Shown here in pieces: positions 9,521-19,980 of a DNA stretch of 64,000 nt. A program made the translations under genes and the position numbers. Numbering within the stretch: the stretch's first letter is position 1; every line of letters starts with the position of its first letter. The notes beneath the pieces are model-generated. The model was not told the origin of the DNA and did not search any database. It saw only the letters and a program-made list of their open reading frames with translations. The DNA is from an uncultured Fodinibius sp. GTDB lineage: Bacteria > Bacteroidota > Rhodothermia > Balneolales > Balneolaceae. The stretch covers positions 62,001 through 126,000 of the forward strand of contig CAJXOG010000002.1 of NCBI GenBank assembly GCA_913057775.1. Reading direction: 5' to 3'.

Positions 9521-10330
9521 ATGAAGGGCAAAGTTGGTATTTATGTTGACGCGGTAAATGTAACCATGAACGGTGGATTTGGCCTTCGATATGACGTTTT
9601 GCGCAAGTTTGCCTGTCGCGACGGCATGACGCCCTCCCGAATGAATGTATACCTGGCTTTTGATGAGCAGCGAGCCGAAGAAGATCCGGATTATAAAAAT
9701 AAAACGACACGTTTTAGCGAAGTGCTGCGTGACTTTGAGTACAAGGTGATAAAAGAGCCCGTTCAATATTATAGGGATCAAGAAACCGAGGAGATTATCA
9801 CGAAGTCAACTGTCGATATGGATATGGCTGTGGATATAGTTACGCAGGCCGATGACATGGACAAGTTGGTATTGCTGACCAACAATGGGAGTTATGTTAG
9901 TGTAGTGGATACTGTTCAACGCAAGGGTACGCGCGTTGAGCTTGTCGGCTTTGATGATATGTCAAGTAATCTAAAAAAAGAATCGGATGTCTATATTTCG
10001 GGATATCTTATTCCGGGTCTGTTACCGATAGAATCTCCCTATAGCTGGGGCGAACCTGGCTCCAAGGTGCGGGGAGTTTGCTACGATTTCTCTCACGAGG
10101 ATGGGTATGGTTTTCTTCGTTTTCTTACAGATATAGGAGAAAATCTCTGGATCACCGATTCCCGTTTTGAGGAATCTCCCTACAGCACAGTATTTGCCCA
10201 TATCTCTCAATTCGAGAATAATTTTGATACCGACTTTTTACCCAGCCGGGATCTTATTTTTGAGTTCGATCTGGTCGAAAATGAGAAAGGATTGGTTGCC
10301 GAAGACATCGTATTGATATCAGCACCATAG
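9521..10330 (+). CDS. NYN/LabA-like domain protein fused to a cold-shock-like domain
   Basis: Two modules are visible in 269 aa. Residues 3-160 look like a NYN (PIN-like nuclease, LabA/DUF88) domain: an IYVDAVNV start with D10 and N13, the TVDMDMAVDI block around 98-107, and a strand-turn-helix at 117-136. Residues 181-266 look like an OB-fold cold-shock or S1-like domain, with DGYGFLRF and VFAHIS resembling RNP1 and RNP2. The usual NYN SGDxDF metal block is replaced by TNNGSY (120-125), which may weaken catalysis. The natural reading is an RNA-binding protein or RNase. It lies 95 bases past the flippase with a short gap and may be monocistronic. Confidence 0.7.
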   Translation: MKGKVGIYVDAVNVTMNGGFGLRYDVLRKFACRDGMTPSRMNVYLAFDEQRAEEDPDYKNKTTRFSEVLRDFEYKVIKEPVQYYRDQETEEIITKSTVDMDMAVDIVTQADDMDKLVLLTNNGSYVSVVDTVQRKGTRVELVGFDDMSSNLKKESDVYISGYLIPGLLPIESPYSWGEPGSKVRGVCYDFSHEDGYGFLRFLTDIGENLWITDSRFEESPYSTVFAHISQFENNFDTDFLPSRDLIFEFDLVENEKGLVAEDIVLISAP

Positions 10331-10566
10331 TCGGACTAAATTATTTATAACCGTATTTCGCGATGATCGGCCAACAAAAGCAGTGAGAGAGGAATAACAA
10401 GCTCTGAGAATCCCCCAATACCAATTAAATATTGCGCTTTATTGCAATTATTCTTAGGCTCATTTCTAAAAGTAATAAAAGACTCTTTTATCCAATATTA
10501 GCTTTGTCAGCAAAGGTTGATATTAGCTGAATAAGATTTATATACCGGGAGTCTCAATTAACGGAT

Positions 10567-12252
10567 ATGATTATGAAAGAAAGTATTGAAATTGCCCAGG
10601 ATGCTCCCCTCAATCACATGCGTCAATTTATGGCGGATCTTGAGCTGGATGAAGAGAATTTTGAGTTTTATGGAAAGTATACCGGAAAAATTCGACTGAA
10701 TGTTTTAGAGAAATTCAAAGATCGTCCGGATGGTAAACTTATTCTCGTTACGGCAATGACTCCAACGCCCGCCGGGGAAGGCAAGACGCTTACGTCAATC
10801 GGATTAAGTCAGGGCTTACAGAAGATCGGTAAGAAGCCCCTTGTGGCTCTTCGGGAACCTTCGCTGGGACCGGTATTCGGTATCAAGGGAGGAGCGGCCG
10901 GCGGTGGCTACTCGCAGGTAATACCGATGGAGCGAATTAATCTACATTTTAATGGGGATATTCATGCCCTCTCAACAGCGCATAATCTTTTAGCTGCCAT
11001 GTTGGATAATCATATCTACAAAGGCAATGAGCTGGATATAGATGTGACCAATACGCTCTGGGATCGCGCCATGGATATGAATGACCGCGCCCTGCGCAAT
11101 ACGGTCGTGGGATTGGGTGGAAGGGTAAATGGGGTGCCTCGTGAATCCAGTTTTTTGATTACAGCGGCTTCAGAGATCATGGCTATATTGGCGCTGGCCA
11201 CTTCGCGCGAAGATTTGAAGGAACGGCTCGGAAAAATTGTGGTTGGATACAACCGATCCGGTAAAGCCGTTCGGGCTCGTGATCTTGATGCACACAAGGC
11301 GATGGCGGTTGTATTGAACGAGGCGATTATGCCTAACCTGGTACAGACGCTCGAGCACGTGCCGGCCCTTATTCATGCCGGTCCGTTTGCTAATATCGCT
11401 CACGGCACAAGCAGTATTTTGGGCAATAAAATTGGGCTCAAACTTGCTGATTATGTGGTGACAGAAGCCGGTTTCGGTGCCGATCTGGGTGCAGAAAAGT
11501 TCTTCGATATCGTATGCCGTACATCTGATATATGGCCGTCGGCAGTAGTACTTGTAGCGACTTGTCGCGCCATAAAGTATCACGGAGGATTATCGTTAGA
11601 ACAGGCACAAAATGGATATGACGATCCGGAGGTTTTTGAAAAAGGATTGGAGAACCTTCGATCTCATATCGAGAATATGAAGAAGTTTAAGACACCGATT
11701 GTAGTGGCAATCAATAAGTTTGAGGGTGACCGTCAATATGAAATTGAACGCATTTATGAATTCTGCAAGGAGATGGGGGTAGAATGTGCAGCCCACGAAG
11801 GATTTGCCAAAGGTGGTGATGGCGTGACGGAACTGGCAGAAAAGACCGTTAAACTTGTTGATTCCAATCCGGATCCCGAAAAGGTGACGTTGTACGATCT
11901 GGATGAATCGGTGGAGGAAAAGACTCATACCATTGCCACCGAAATCTATGGTGCTGAAGATATCTATTTAGAGAAAAAGGCACTGAAGAATCTGGCAAAA
12001 TACAAACGGCTTGGATACGGTGAGCTTCCTATTTGCATTGCGAAAACGCAGTCGTCGCTTTCAGATAATCCGACACTGAAAGGTGCCCCTAAGGAGTTTA
12101 CGCTTACGGTAACGGATGTGCAATTATCAGCCGGAGCAGGATTCTTGGTTATTATCTGTGGTAATATGATGTTGATGCCGGGTTTGCCCAAAAGACCGGC
12201 AGCAGTAGATATGGATGTAGATGATGACGGTGTTATTACCGGTTTGTTTTAA
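10567..12252 (+). CDS. fhs: Formate--tetrahydrofolate ligase
   Basis: Cytoplasmic tetrameric enzyme; it makes 10-formyl-THF from formate, THF and ATP and feeds one-carbon units to purine and fMet synthesis. The 561-aa length is normal. Signatures include the P-loop TPTPAGEGKT (about residues 66-75), EPSLGPVFGIKGGAAGGGYSQV, and TSREDLKERL. The start could be either ATG 10567 or ATG 10573. The 236-base gap upstream shows a weak CTTTG-tcag-CAAAG hairpin but no riboswitch I recognise. Confidence 0.97.
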   Translation: MIMKESIEIAQDAPLNHMRQFMADLELDEENFEFYGKYTGKIRLNVLEKFKDRPDGKLILVTAMTPTPAGEGKTLTSIGLSQGLQKIGKKPLVALREPSLGPVFGIKGGAAGGGYSQVIPMERINLHFNGDIHALSTAHNLLAAMLDNHIYKGNELDIDVTNTLWDRAMDMNDRALRNTVVGLGGRVNGVPRESSFLITAASEIMAILALATSREDLKERLGKIVVGYNRSGKAVRARDLDAHKAMAVVLNEAIMPNLVQTLEHVPALIHAGPFANIAHGTSSILGNKIGLKLADYVVTEAGFGADLGAEKFFDIVCRTSDIWPSAVVLVATCRAIKYHGGLSLEQAQNGYDDPEVFEKGLENLRSHIENMKKFKTPIVVAINKFEGDRQYEIERIYEFCKEMGVECAAHEGFAKGGDGVTELAEKTVKLVDSNPDPEKVTLYDLDESVEEKTHTIATEIYGAEDIYLEKKALKNLAKYKRLGYGELPICIAKTQSSLSDNPTLKGAPKEFTLTVTDVQLSAGAGFLVIICGNMMLMPGLPKRPAAVDMDVDDDGVITGLF

Positions 12253-12280
12253 TACTCTTTGGCTAGATGGGGTGAAATGA

Positions 12281-12316
12281 AAAAGGGACTTCGCTCTGGT
12301 CGGCGAAGTCCCTTTT
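12281..12316. terminator. Bidirectional terminator between fhs and mdh
   Basis: AAAAGGGACTTCGC (12281-12294) pairs perfectly with GCGAAGTCCCTTTT (12303-12316) around an 8-base loop. A-runs and T-runs flank both sides, so it can end both convergent transcripts. Confidence 0.9.
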
Positions 12317-12362
12317 TGTAAATGCAAGTAGTGAGGGCCTTACGTCCTCAATTTATTGCGAT

Positions 12363-13319
12363 TTATTTGTCCATCAGCTGACGGAATTCCTTAAGTACGG
12401 AATGTACGTGATCAGCCGATTCATCTAAAAGTTGTTGTTCTTCGTCGTTTAAGTCAACCTCTATTATTTCTTTAATACCGCCTTTGCCCAGCTTGACGGG
12501 AACACCAAGGAACAGATCCTTCTGACCATATTCGCCGTTTAGGTGAGCAGCACAAGGGAACACACGATTTTGATCGAGCATAATCGCTTCTACCATTTGT
12601 GCGGCAGCAGCGCCCGGCGCGTACCATGCCGAAGTGCCCATCAGGTTAACGAGTTCACCGCCGCCCCCTTTGGTACGTTCAACAATTTCTTCGAGTTTAT
12701 CTTCATCAATAAACTGGGTCACTGGCATACCGCAAACGGTAGTAAAGCGGGGCAGTGGAACCATGGTATCTCCGTGACCACCGAGTAGCAGCGCCTGTAT
12801 ATCCTTTGGTGAAACACCAATTTCTTCAGCAAGGAACGAGCGATAGCGAGCCGTATCCAAAATGCCGGCCATACCCATAACGCGGCTTGAATCGAAGCCG
12901 CTGGTTTCGAGGGCAACTTGTGCCATCACATCAAGCGGGTTGGATACCACAATAATAATTGTGTTGGGAGAATGTTCAACGAGTTTTTCGGTAACATCCT
13001 GAACGATATTCGCATTGATTTCGAGCAGATCGTCGCGACTCATTCCTGGTTTACGAGGCACACCCGCTGTAATAACGCAAACGTCCGATCCGGCTGTATC
13101 TTCATAATCAACCGTTCCGGTTAGCTTGGTATCAAACTGATGGATGGGCGATGATTCCCACTGGTCAAGTGCACGTCCTTTGGATGGATAAAGTTTATCT
13201 CCGTCTTTCTCTTGTACGATATCAACCATAACAACTTCTTTGGCGAAATCGCGTTGAGCTACGGCCATAGATACCGTTGAGCCGACATTACCGCCGGCAC
13301 CGACTACTGTTACTTTCAT
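12363..13319 (-). CDS. mdh: Malate dehydrogenase (LDH-like type)
   Basis: TCA-cycle enzyme interconverting malate and oxaloacetate with NAD. The protein has 318 aa. The Rossmann start VGAGGNVGST (6-15), the acidic NAD-selecting residue in VVMVDI, the substrate-loop sequence TAGVPRKPGMSRDDLLEIN with its arginines, and the catalytic GGHGDTMVPL are all present. An Arg in the loop and the overall pattern favour malate over lactate. It is monocistronic, bounded by the bidirectional terminator downstream. Confidence 0.96.
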   Translation of the reverse strand: MKVTVVGAGGNVGSTVSMAVAQRDFAKEVVMVDIVQEKDGDKLYPSKGRALDQWESSPIHQFDTKLTGTVDYEDTAGSDVCVITAGVPRKPGMSRDDLLEINANIVQDVTEKLVEHSPNTIIIVVSNPLDVMAQVALETSGFDSSRVMGMAGILDTARYRSFLAEEIGVSPKDIQALLLGGHGDTMVPLPRFTTVCGMPVTQFIDEDKLEEIVERTKGGGGELVNLMGTSAWYAPGAAAAQMVEAIMLDQNRVFPCAAHLNGEYGQKDLFLGVPVKLGKGGIKEIIEVDLNDEEQQLLDESADHVHSVLKEFRQLMDK

Positions 13320-13465
13320 GAGACTAATTAATTTTTGGGGATTAAAAATTTCAGGTTTAAGATACTATTTTATCTCCTGAATATCAGGGATAGAAAGGTT
13401 GAAAGTGTAAATGTTAAAGGTTGAATGTTATAACTTCAGGACTTTAAAATTTTCAACCTTCAACA

Positions 13466-14338
13466 CTAAGATCGCTGCCGTGAATCCATGCCCCACATTA
13501 GCTTATTTCGGAGGGTATCAAAATAGCTTTGGTTGGGCAACTCGATAAGATCAATGGTAAAATTTGAGCGTTTAATATTAACCTCGTAAGGATAGTCGGA
13601 GATCTCTTTGATTTGTCCGTCGTATGAAAATAACACCTCGTGATCTTGCTTCTGTACGGTAACTTTGAGGTGTTTATCCGAAGGTAGAACCAGTGGTCGA
13701 GTTGTAAGGGTATGAGGATTAATAGGTGTTACCACCATTACATCGGTATTCGGCATCACGATGGGTCCTCCGGAGGATAGATTATAGGCCGTAGAGCCCG
13801 TAGGAGAGGCGACTATTAACCCATCTGCCCAATAGTTATTGATAAACATCTCATTGTATTCAGCGCTCACATTCACCATCGAAGTGGAATCCTTTTTTGA
13901 GAACAGGAATTCATTCAGCGCATGATAAATATGGCCCTGATTATCTTTGGCTTCCAGCAGGTAGCGCTTTTCGATGCGATACTTATCTTTGACGAGGTAA
14001 TTGAGCGCCTGATGTAAATTCTCTTTTTGAGTATAGGCCATGAATCCCAGGCGTCCGCTGTTAACCCCAAGAATGGGTTTTTGGATGCTTTTCATAAGCC
14101 GTGCGGTATATAGCATTGTGCCGTCGCCGCCGAGAGCGATAATAATATCTGCCTGGTCGATAGCAGATTCCTCATCTTCCACTACTACTGCAGAGGGATG
14201 GTCTTTGCCATCATACAACTCTTTTAAATCCGAACAGAAGTACACCTTTACCTCGTGATCATCCGACCACGTTAACAGATCGATGAAAGGTTCTTTAACG
14301 GAATATTTTTGGGGGTTTGCTATAACCGCAAATTTCAT
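13466..14338 (-). CDS. nadK: NAD kinase
   Basis: Cytoplasmic enzyme that phosphorylates NAD to NADP with ATP or polyphosphate. The 290-aa protein has the diagnostic GGDGTMLYTAR (about residues 70-80), VNSGRLGFMA, ASPTGSTAYNLSSGGP and the NPHTLTTRPLVLP block. It starts 9 bases after the binding-lipoprotein gene ends and is the last gene of a ddl - lipoprotein - nadK group. Confidence 0.97.
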   Translation of the reverse strand: MKFAVIANPQKYSVKEPFIDLLTWSDDHEVKVYFCSDLKELYDGKDHPSAVVVEDEESAIDQADIIIALGGDGTMLYTARLMKSIQKPILGVNSGRLGFMAYTQKENLHQALNYLVKDKYRIEKRYLLEAKDNQGHIYHALNEFLFSKKDSTSMVNVSAEYNEMFINNYWADGLIVASPTGSTAYNLSSGGPIVMPNTDVMVVTPINPHTLTTRPLVLPSDKHLKVTVQKQDHEVLFSYDGQIKEISDYPYEVNIKRSNFTIDLIELPNQSYFDTLRNKLMWGMDSRQRS

Positions 14339-14347
14339 GATGCTAAT

Positions 14348-15847
14348 TTAATTTGTCGAAGTCGGAAGAGAAACACCGCGCAGGTCCAGCCACCATCCGT
14401 ATTGATTGAAATTGAGTCCCGTTATCTCACTATGCTGTAATGCCGTTGGATAAACCCGAAAGCGGAAGAGTTCGGGGTAGTTATTGTTTAATTTATCCTT
14501 AGTCTCATTTATGAGCGGGGCGTGCTGTGTGACCCATAGCTCAGTATTCCTCGTGGGGATATTGAGCTGGGTCATATTCAGTTCCACGTCTTGATGTCCC
14601 AATGTTTTAGCAAGATTCGCCAGGTAGGTTCGCGCAAATGGGTCTTCAGAAAAAACCGCATACAAATTTTGTTCAGTAATAGTTGTATCTGATGGTTGCT
14701 GATTTACAGTAGAATCAACAGTGACAATAGAGCCTGGCAGCTGTTTAAAGTAGGATGAGGTGTTGGCGTAGGCCAAGCTTGAGATGCGACTGGCATCTTC
14801 ATCAGAAATACCTGCATTCGGATTGAATCGGACTGTGGTTTCGTTAGGTTTGTTCCGTTTCGTCAATGTATATCGATCATTGAATCCTGTTTTAAGTGTC
14901 CCTGCATCTGTAGCTACATTTTGCAATATATTTGGGCCGACTTCAGGAAGTAATTGGATATCGCCGGTTCCCATTTTTCGCATTAGTCTGGATTCGGAAC
15001 TGCTTGTAAGAACATCAACTCTGTTTAGGCGAATGGTTTTGTAGTCATGGTATTTTTGGGATTTGGCAAAGATATAGGCCGAATCTGCTCTTTGTGATGA
15101 AAGCGTAAATGGACCTGTGCCGACGGGTGCGAAAGAATTTTGTGTGGTGTTGACAGCCTCACGGGGATATATAAGTGCATAGGGCGTAGCCAGCTTCTCT
15201 AAAAATTGCGGGTCTTCCTCATGGAGTTCAAAAACAACGGTACTATCGTTTGGAGTTTGGATACCAGACACATCAGAGAGTGTCCGTTTCTCCGGTTTAT
15301 ACACGTTATGCTGTTCCTGATAAAAAGGCTCAAAACCTTTAATATCCCAAAATAGCTTTGCAGCCGTAGAGGGATTCCCGGTTTTGGCCATTCGCTCAAA
15401 TACAAACTTTACATCTCTGGCTCTGACTCGGCGCCCGGTACCGGTGCTAAAAACTTCACTGTCTTGGTAGTAAATATTTTGGTTGAGGGTGAACGTATAG
15501 GTAAGTGAGTCGTTGCTTACTTCCCAACTTTTTGCTACTGCAGGGACGGTATTTCCATTGGCATCCAAGCGGACCAGACCTTCATAAATAAGCTGTAGGG
15601 CCCGCATGGTAGCCCCATTTTCGGCCAATAGAGGATCAAAACTTGTAATGGATTGATATTCTCCGATAACCAGTTTTCTAAAATCTGATTCATCATCGCC
15701 GGGGGTATATTCCTCAGTGGTATCGGCAGGTGCCGATGCGGTAGGCGCGTCCTCTATAACGACTGTTTCCGGCTGTTTACATCCCCACAGCAACACCAAC
15801 GATAAAATGAGTACAGGTAAATAATTCTGTGACTTAAGTAATTTCAT
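14348..15847 (-). CDS. ABC transporter substrate-binding lipoprotein, family 5 (peptide type)
   Basis: Exported lipoprotein of 499 aa with signal peptide and lipobox LLWGC (Cys 23). The mature part matches SBP_bac_5/OppA-DppA: ITSFDPLLAENGATMRALQLIYEGLVRLD, WEVSNDSLTYTFTL, and VGTGPFTL are typical. The first 25 mature residues are Thr/Glu/Asp-rich linker. No permease or ATPase is adjacent, so it either uses a transporter encoded elsewhere or has a non-transport role. It sits between ddl and nadK with 9-26 base gaps, so the three are probably one transcript. Confidence 0.88.
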   Translation of the reverse strand: MKLLKSQNYLPVLILSLVLLWGCKQPETVVIEDAPTASAPADTTEEYTPGDDESDFRKLVIGEYQSITSFDPLLAENGATMRALQLIYEGLVRLDANGNTVPAVAKSWEVSNDSLTYTFTLNQNIYYQDSEVFSTGTGRRVRARDVKFVFERMAKTGNPSTAAKLFWDIKGFEPFYQEQHNVYKPEKRTLSDVSGIQTPNDSTVVFELHEEDPQFLEKLATPYALIYPREAVNTTQNSFAPVGTGPFTLSSQRADSAYIFAKSQKYHDYKTIRLNRVDVLTSSSESRLMRKMGTGDIQLLPEVGPNILQNVATDAGTLKTGFNDRYTLTKRNKPNETTVRFNPNAGISDEDASRISSLAYANTSSYFKQLPGSIVTVDSTVNQQPSDTTITEQNLYAVFSEDPFARTYLANLAKTLGHQDVELNMTQLNIPTRNTELWVTQHAPLINETKDKLNNNYPELFRFRVYPTALQHSEITGLNFNQYGWWLDLRGVSLPTSTN

Positions 15848-15873
15848 GATCCGAAAATTATGGTTGATAACGA

Positions 15874-17082
15874 TTATTTATCCGACGATTCTTGTTGAGC
15901 TCCCTTTAAACCCTTAATGCCTTTTACAGCTTTTTCATTCAGGAGATTCGTATCATAAGAACGGATACGACCAACTTTCTTCTGATGCTGTTTGGTAGCT
16001 ATGTCGATTAATTTTAGCATTAATTCGCGCATATTCATTCCGCTTTCCTCCCAAAGATAAAACGAGAATGAGCCCGGAATGGTGTTAATCTCATTAAAAT
16101 AGAGCTCTTCGGTATCTCCATTGACCAAAAAGTCGAGACGAGCAATACCCGAAGCTCTAAATAATTTAAATATCCTTTCTGACAGTGACTGAATTTTGTG
16201 GGTAAGATCATCCGAAATATCCGCAGGAATTTCACGATCCGCAGAAGCCATTCCTTTTTGGGACCCATTGTCGGACTGATATTTATCCTCAAATGAAAGC
16301 GTTTCTTCTTGTCCCAGCGGACGTTCGCAAACACTTGTTTGCAGGTTATGGGCAGTACCTAACACCGAGCAGTTGATCTCAATGAGGGGCGATATGGCTT
16401 TTTCTACCATCAGGTTTTCATCGTATCGAAAAGCAGTTTCAACGGCCTCAATAAGTTCATCTTCGTGTTCTGCTCTGGAAACGCCAATACTGCTGCCTAA
16501 ATTTACCGGTTTTAAGATGACGGGATAACCAAGTTGCTCGGCAAATTTTAAAATCGATTGCTGGTCTTTAACCCATTCTGATTCGAAGAAATCGTATCCT
16601 TCCACAACAGGTATGTCATGAGCCCTGCAAATATCTTTTGCTTTTATTTTATCCATCCCCAAGCTTGATGCAAAAACGCCACTGCCTGCATATGGAACGT
16701 TATACATTTCGCACGTCCCTTGGAAAGAACCGTTTTCTCCCTCCGAGCCGTGAAAAGCCGGGATGAGAGTATAAATTGGATAGCTTTCGGCTGAATTGAA
16801 GAATCCTTTTTTTTCTGTTTCCAACAGTACCGGCTTTCCTAAATCATCATGAGAGAAAGTACAGTGGGTAGCCTGTTTTTTGAGCTCGTCAAGATCCTGG
16901 TAATTTTCCATTTCCAGAAGTTTATCACCTGTCAGCCATCGTCCCGATTTTGAAATATAAAGCGGAATGATGTTGTAATTGGTTTCTTTAAGGGAAGCGA
17001 TAACCTGCATAGCGGTAAGCACTGATACTTCATGCTCTGGTGAAACACCACCAAATGCCACAACGAGATTGCGAGAACTCAT
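15874..17082 (-). CDS. ddl: D-alanine--D-alanine ligase
   Basis: Cytoplasmic ATP-grasp enzyme that makes D-Ala-D-Ala for peptidoglycan. The 402-aa protein is somewhat longer than typical (about 310-370). It contains GGVSPEHEVSV near the N-terminus, HGSEGENGSFQG, the ATP-grasp stretch PVILKPVNLGSSIGVS, and the C-terminal metal-site block YFNEINTIPGSFSFYLWEESG. A 25-residue Lys-rich tail follows the catalytic domain. Peptidoglycan role is firm from the family; D-Ala-D-Lac variants exist, but the host group gives no reason to expect one. Confidence 0.96.
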   Translation of the reverse strand: MSSRNLVVAFGGVSPEHEVSVLTAMQVIASLKETNYNIIPLYISKSGRWLTGDKLLEMENYQDLDELKKQATHCTFSHDDLGKPVLLETEKKGFFNSAESYPIYTLIPAFHGSEGENGSFQGTCEMYNVPYAGSGVFASSLGMDKIKAKDICRAHDIPVVEGYDFFESEWVKDQQSILKFAEQLGYPVILKPVNLGSSIGVSRAEHEDELIEAVETAFRYDENLMVEKAISPLIEINCSVLGTAHNLQTSVCERPLGQEETLSFEDKYQSDNGSQKGMASADREIPADISDDLTHKIQSLSERIFKLFRASGIARLDFLVNGDTEELYFNEINTIPGSFSFYLWEESGMNMRELMLKLIDIATKQHQKKVGRIRSYDTNLLNEKAVKGIKGLKGAQQESSDK

Positions 17083-17254
17083 GTATCGTTTTTGTATTTA
17101 GATTAATATACCTCGAATGATAAGAAAAGATCGCCTCAGATGTGATATAAATACAAAAAAGCAGAAGTGGTTTTGTTCAATAAATACATGAAAAACAGTG
17201 CCGTTATTATTTTCAAATACAAAGAATTGGGAAGTAGGAGCACTGACGTTTTAA

Positions 17255-19435
17255 TTATTTGTTGTTTTTGGCCATATAATATAGCTGAATAATACGAAGC
17301 TCGCTGTAGCTTACAGATTTGTCGAGCTCGGTATATACCTTACGCAGCATATGCGTGGGTACTTCATCCATAACTTCCAGCACCTCATCGCGCTTCCGAG
17401 TTGAAAGCGAAGAAGCTTTCACAATACCTTCCGGGCGTATACTATTACCTGCCTTGAGATAGTTCTTCAGATGCTTAATGATAGTGACATCCTTAACGCC
17501 AAACTGTTCGGCCAGGTGATCGATAGATTTGCCGGCATTATACTCTTTGCCAATTCGCTCATATGGTTCACCGTGCTCCTGTTGTTTCTCTTTTTTCTCT
17601 TGCAGCGATTCTGTGTTTTCTTCGATATCGTTAGCGCGGCAGTATTTATTAATGATTTTCAGAAAATCAGTCCCATACTTTTTTAGCTTTACAGATCCTA
17701 CTCCATAAATAGGTATTAAATTATCTTTGGACTGTGGAAAATAATAGGCCATTTCCATAAGCGTAGTATCCGGGAAGATAGCATGCGGAGGGACCGACTG
17801 TTGATCGGCCAGCTCTTTGCGTTTCTTTTTCAACTGCTCAAATAGGTCCTTGTCGTAATTGTTTTCAACATCAGCCGTAGTACGATCTATTGCTTCATCA
17901 TCCACTACGGTGTCTTTTCGGTCGAGTACGCCAAACACATTTTCCTTACCATCCAATACAGCTTTTCCCTGGTTAGTAATATGAAGAGCTCCATGCTGTT
18001 CTTCTCGGCTCAGATATCCCTGTTTAACTAAAAGGCGAGCCAGCAGAATCCAGTGTTCTTTGGCCCACTCATTGCCAATATCATAAGTGGAAAGTTCATC
18101 ATGACCGTTTTCTAACACTTTTTCTTTGGTTGATCCGCGCAAAACATCCGCAATGTAATAGGCATCAAACTCTTCGTTTGTGCGTACGATGCAGGAAAGC
18201 ATTTTTTGTCCTTGGACAGTCAAATCTTCCACTTCAGCATCCACCGACAAGCAGTTATCACACATGCCGCATTCATCTTTTTCATAGGTTTCGCCAAAGT
18301 ATTGCATCAAGGGAGCGCGGCGACATTCATCACTTTCTAAAAACTTCATCAGGTCTTTGAGGTGCTTTTCGGCCACCTCTTTTTCTTTACCTTCTTTTTG
18401 GTTAATGAAGTACTGAATTTTCTGTTTGTCGGATCGGCTGTAAAGCAAGAGGCAATCCGAACGAAGTCCGTCACGCCCGGCCCGACCGATCTGTTGATAG
18501 TAAGATTCAATATTCTTGGGCATATCGTAGTGCATTACAAACCGTACATTCGGTTTGTCGATGCCCATTCCAAAAGCAATAGTAGCTACGATAATAGAAA
18601 TATCGTCGCGGATAAATAACTCTTGGTTTCGGTTGCGCAGCTTTTTTGATAATCCCGCATGATATGGTTTGACGGAATGCCCCTCTTTTTTCAGTTCTAC
18701 AAAAAGTTCTTCTACTTGTTTGCGAGAGAAACAGTAAATGATACCGGACTGTTTCTTACGGGTGTAGAGAAAGTCGAGCGTTTGTTCTACCGGATCTTCT
18801 TTGTCGGCTACTTTCAGAAATAGGTTTTTGCGATCAAAGCTGGCTAAAAACGTATCAGATTCTTCAAACTCCAACACTTCCTTGATATCTTGACGTACGC
18901 GCGGTGTGGCTGTGGCCGTTAGTGCCAGGCACGTTGCATTGGGAAAATCGTCCCGAACTTTGGTGAGTTCGCGATAGTCGGGACGGAAGTCGTGTCCCCA
19001 TTCCGAGATACAGTGAGCCTCATCGATTGTAAAAAGGTCAACATTTTGATTGGAAAGCAGGTTGCGTGTTCGTTCCATCAACAGTGTTTCTGGCGCCAGA
19101 TACAGTAACTTTATCTCCTTGTTTTTGAGTCGCTGCACGTTGTGCTCGTATTCCTGCTCGGTAAGGGAGCTGTTTAGGTAAATCGCAGGAATATCATACT
19201 GTTGAAGCTGTTCAACCTGATCTTTCATCAGCGAAATGAGTGGTGATACAACGATGGTCAATCCATCAAAAAGGAGAGCCGGGATTTGATAGCAAAGCGA
19301 TTTTCCTCCTCCGGTGGGCATGATGACGAGCGTATCTTTCTCGTCCATCACGTTTGAAATAATATCTTCCTGAAGAGGACGAAAATCTTCAAAGCCAAAA
19401 ACGTTATTAAGTTTGCTGCGTGCTTCTTTAATCAT
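17255..19435 (-). CDS. recQ: ATP-dependent DNA helicase RecQ
   Basis: 3'-5' helicase acting in recombination and replication-fork repair. In 726 aa the order is: DEAD/DEAH helicase core with Walker [12 protein letters not shown] (about 40-50) and DEAH box [14 protein letters not shown]; helicase C with GRAGRDG; RecQ zinc-binding region with four Cys (ECRRAP...ECGMCDNC) and winged-helix RQC; an HRDC domain (about 555-620); and a C-terminal RecQ-type helix-turn-helix extension. It stands upstream of the ddl group with a 172-base gap that shows no further gene. Confidence 0.98.
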   Translation of the reverse strand: MIKEARSKLNNVFGFEDFRPLQEDIISNVMDEKDTLVIMPTGGGKSLCYQIPALLFDGLTIVVSPLISLMKDQVEQLQQYDIPAIYLNSSLTEQEYEHNVQRLKNKEIKLLYLAPETLLMERTRNLLSNQNVDLFTIDEAHCISEWGHDFRPDYRELTKVRDDFPNATCLALTATATPRVRQDIKEVLEFEESDTFLASFDRKNLFLKVADKEDPVEQTLDFLYTRKKQSGIIYCFSRKQVEELFVELKKEGHSVKPYHAGLSKKLRNRNQELFIRDDISIIVATIAFGMGIDKPNVRFVMHYDMPKNIESYYQQIGRAGRDGLRSDCLLLYSRSDKQKIQYFINQKEGKEKEVAEKHLKDLMKFLESDECRRAPLMQYFGETYEKDECGMCDNCLSVDAEVEDLTVQGQKMLSCIVRTNEEFDAYYIADVLRGSTKEKVLENGHDELSTYDIGNEWAKEHWILLARLLVKQGYLSREEQHGALHITNQGKAVLDGKENVFGVLDRKDTVVDDEAIDRTTADVENNYDKDLFEQLKKKRKELADQQSVPPHAIFPDTTLMEMAYYFPQSKDNLIPIYGVGSVKLKKYGTDFLKIINKYCRANDIEENTESLQEKKEKQQEHGEPYERIGKEYNAGKSIDHLAEQFGVKDVTIIKHLKNYLKAGNSIRPEGIVKASSLSTRKRDEVLEVMDEVPTHMLRKVYTELDKSVSYSELRIIQLYYMAKNNK

Positions 19436-19485
19436 GTATCGCTGATAAAATCTGATTTATCTGATTGTACAGATAAAGTGAATTG

Positions 19486-19866
19486 TTAATTACTATTTAT
19501 AAGTCGTTTAAAGTTAAGGCTGTTTTCTCCGAAATTTAAGAGAAGGGCGACTTCTAAGTTAAAGGCCGTTAAGTAATTGAGTACCTGATTATAATGTGTT
19601 TTATTGATTTCTGAAAGCGCTTTTAGTTCTACCAGTACCTTTTCTTCAACCATAAAATCAGCTCTTCGTTTACCGATAGATTTCCCCTTGTAAAACAAAG
19701 GCATAGATTCTTCTCGTTTATAACTGATATTTTGGTTCTGGAATTCGATTGGCAAACTACGTTGGTAAATCACTTCCGGAAAGCCATTACCCAACTCTGA
19801 ATGTACCTGCATCGCAGCGCCAATAATAGCCCCTGTGATTTCACTATATTTATATTGCTTACTCAT
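19486..19866 (-). CDS. GxxExxY protein (PDDEXK_3 family)
   Basis: A 126-aa protein with the family signature GNGFPEVIYQRSL (about residues 26-38) and a PDDEXK-like core RADFMVEEKVLVELKA, where D and the E-x-K pair would be the nuclease-fold residues. Function of this family is unknown; it is common in Bacteroidota and is often found in gaps rich in short palindromes. Here it lies between recQ and carB and its start touches a 14-bp inverted repeat (19869-19882 and 19954-19967). Confidence 0.88.
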   Translation of the reverse strand: MSKQYKYSEITGAIIGAAMQVHSELGNGFPEVIYQRSLPIEFQNQNISYKREESMPLFYKGKSIGKRRADFMVEEKVLVELKALSEINKTHYNQVLNYLTAFNLEVALLLNFGENSLNFKRLINSN

Positions 19867-19868
19867 GA

Positions 19869-19967
19869 GACCACAGATTAATTATTAGATCATACGTTAA
19901 TATGTAAGACACCCCGAAATGGAAATACTTACAATAAAAATCAACGAAATCTGATTAATCTGTGGTC
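19869..19967. repeat. Inverted repeat, CAGATTAAT family
   Basis: GACCACAGATTAAT (19869-19882) is perfectly inverted as ATTAATCTGTGGTC (19954-19967), with 71 bases between. It lies between carB and the GxxExxY gene. The same CCACAGATTAA / ATCTGTGG words recur at 35129-35179 and 36234-36283. Confidence 0.75.
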
Positions 19968-19980
19968 GATCCGCGATATA

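Noticed and set aside
10452-10467. TTAGGCTCATTTCTAA upstream of fhs, similar to the iron-type operators
   Set aside because: It has one base too many in the spacer (16 instead of 15) and a mismatch in the left arm. It is in front of a folate gene, not an iron or heme gene. Weak chance match more likely.
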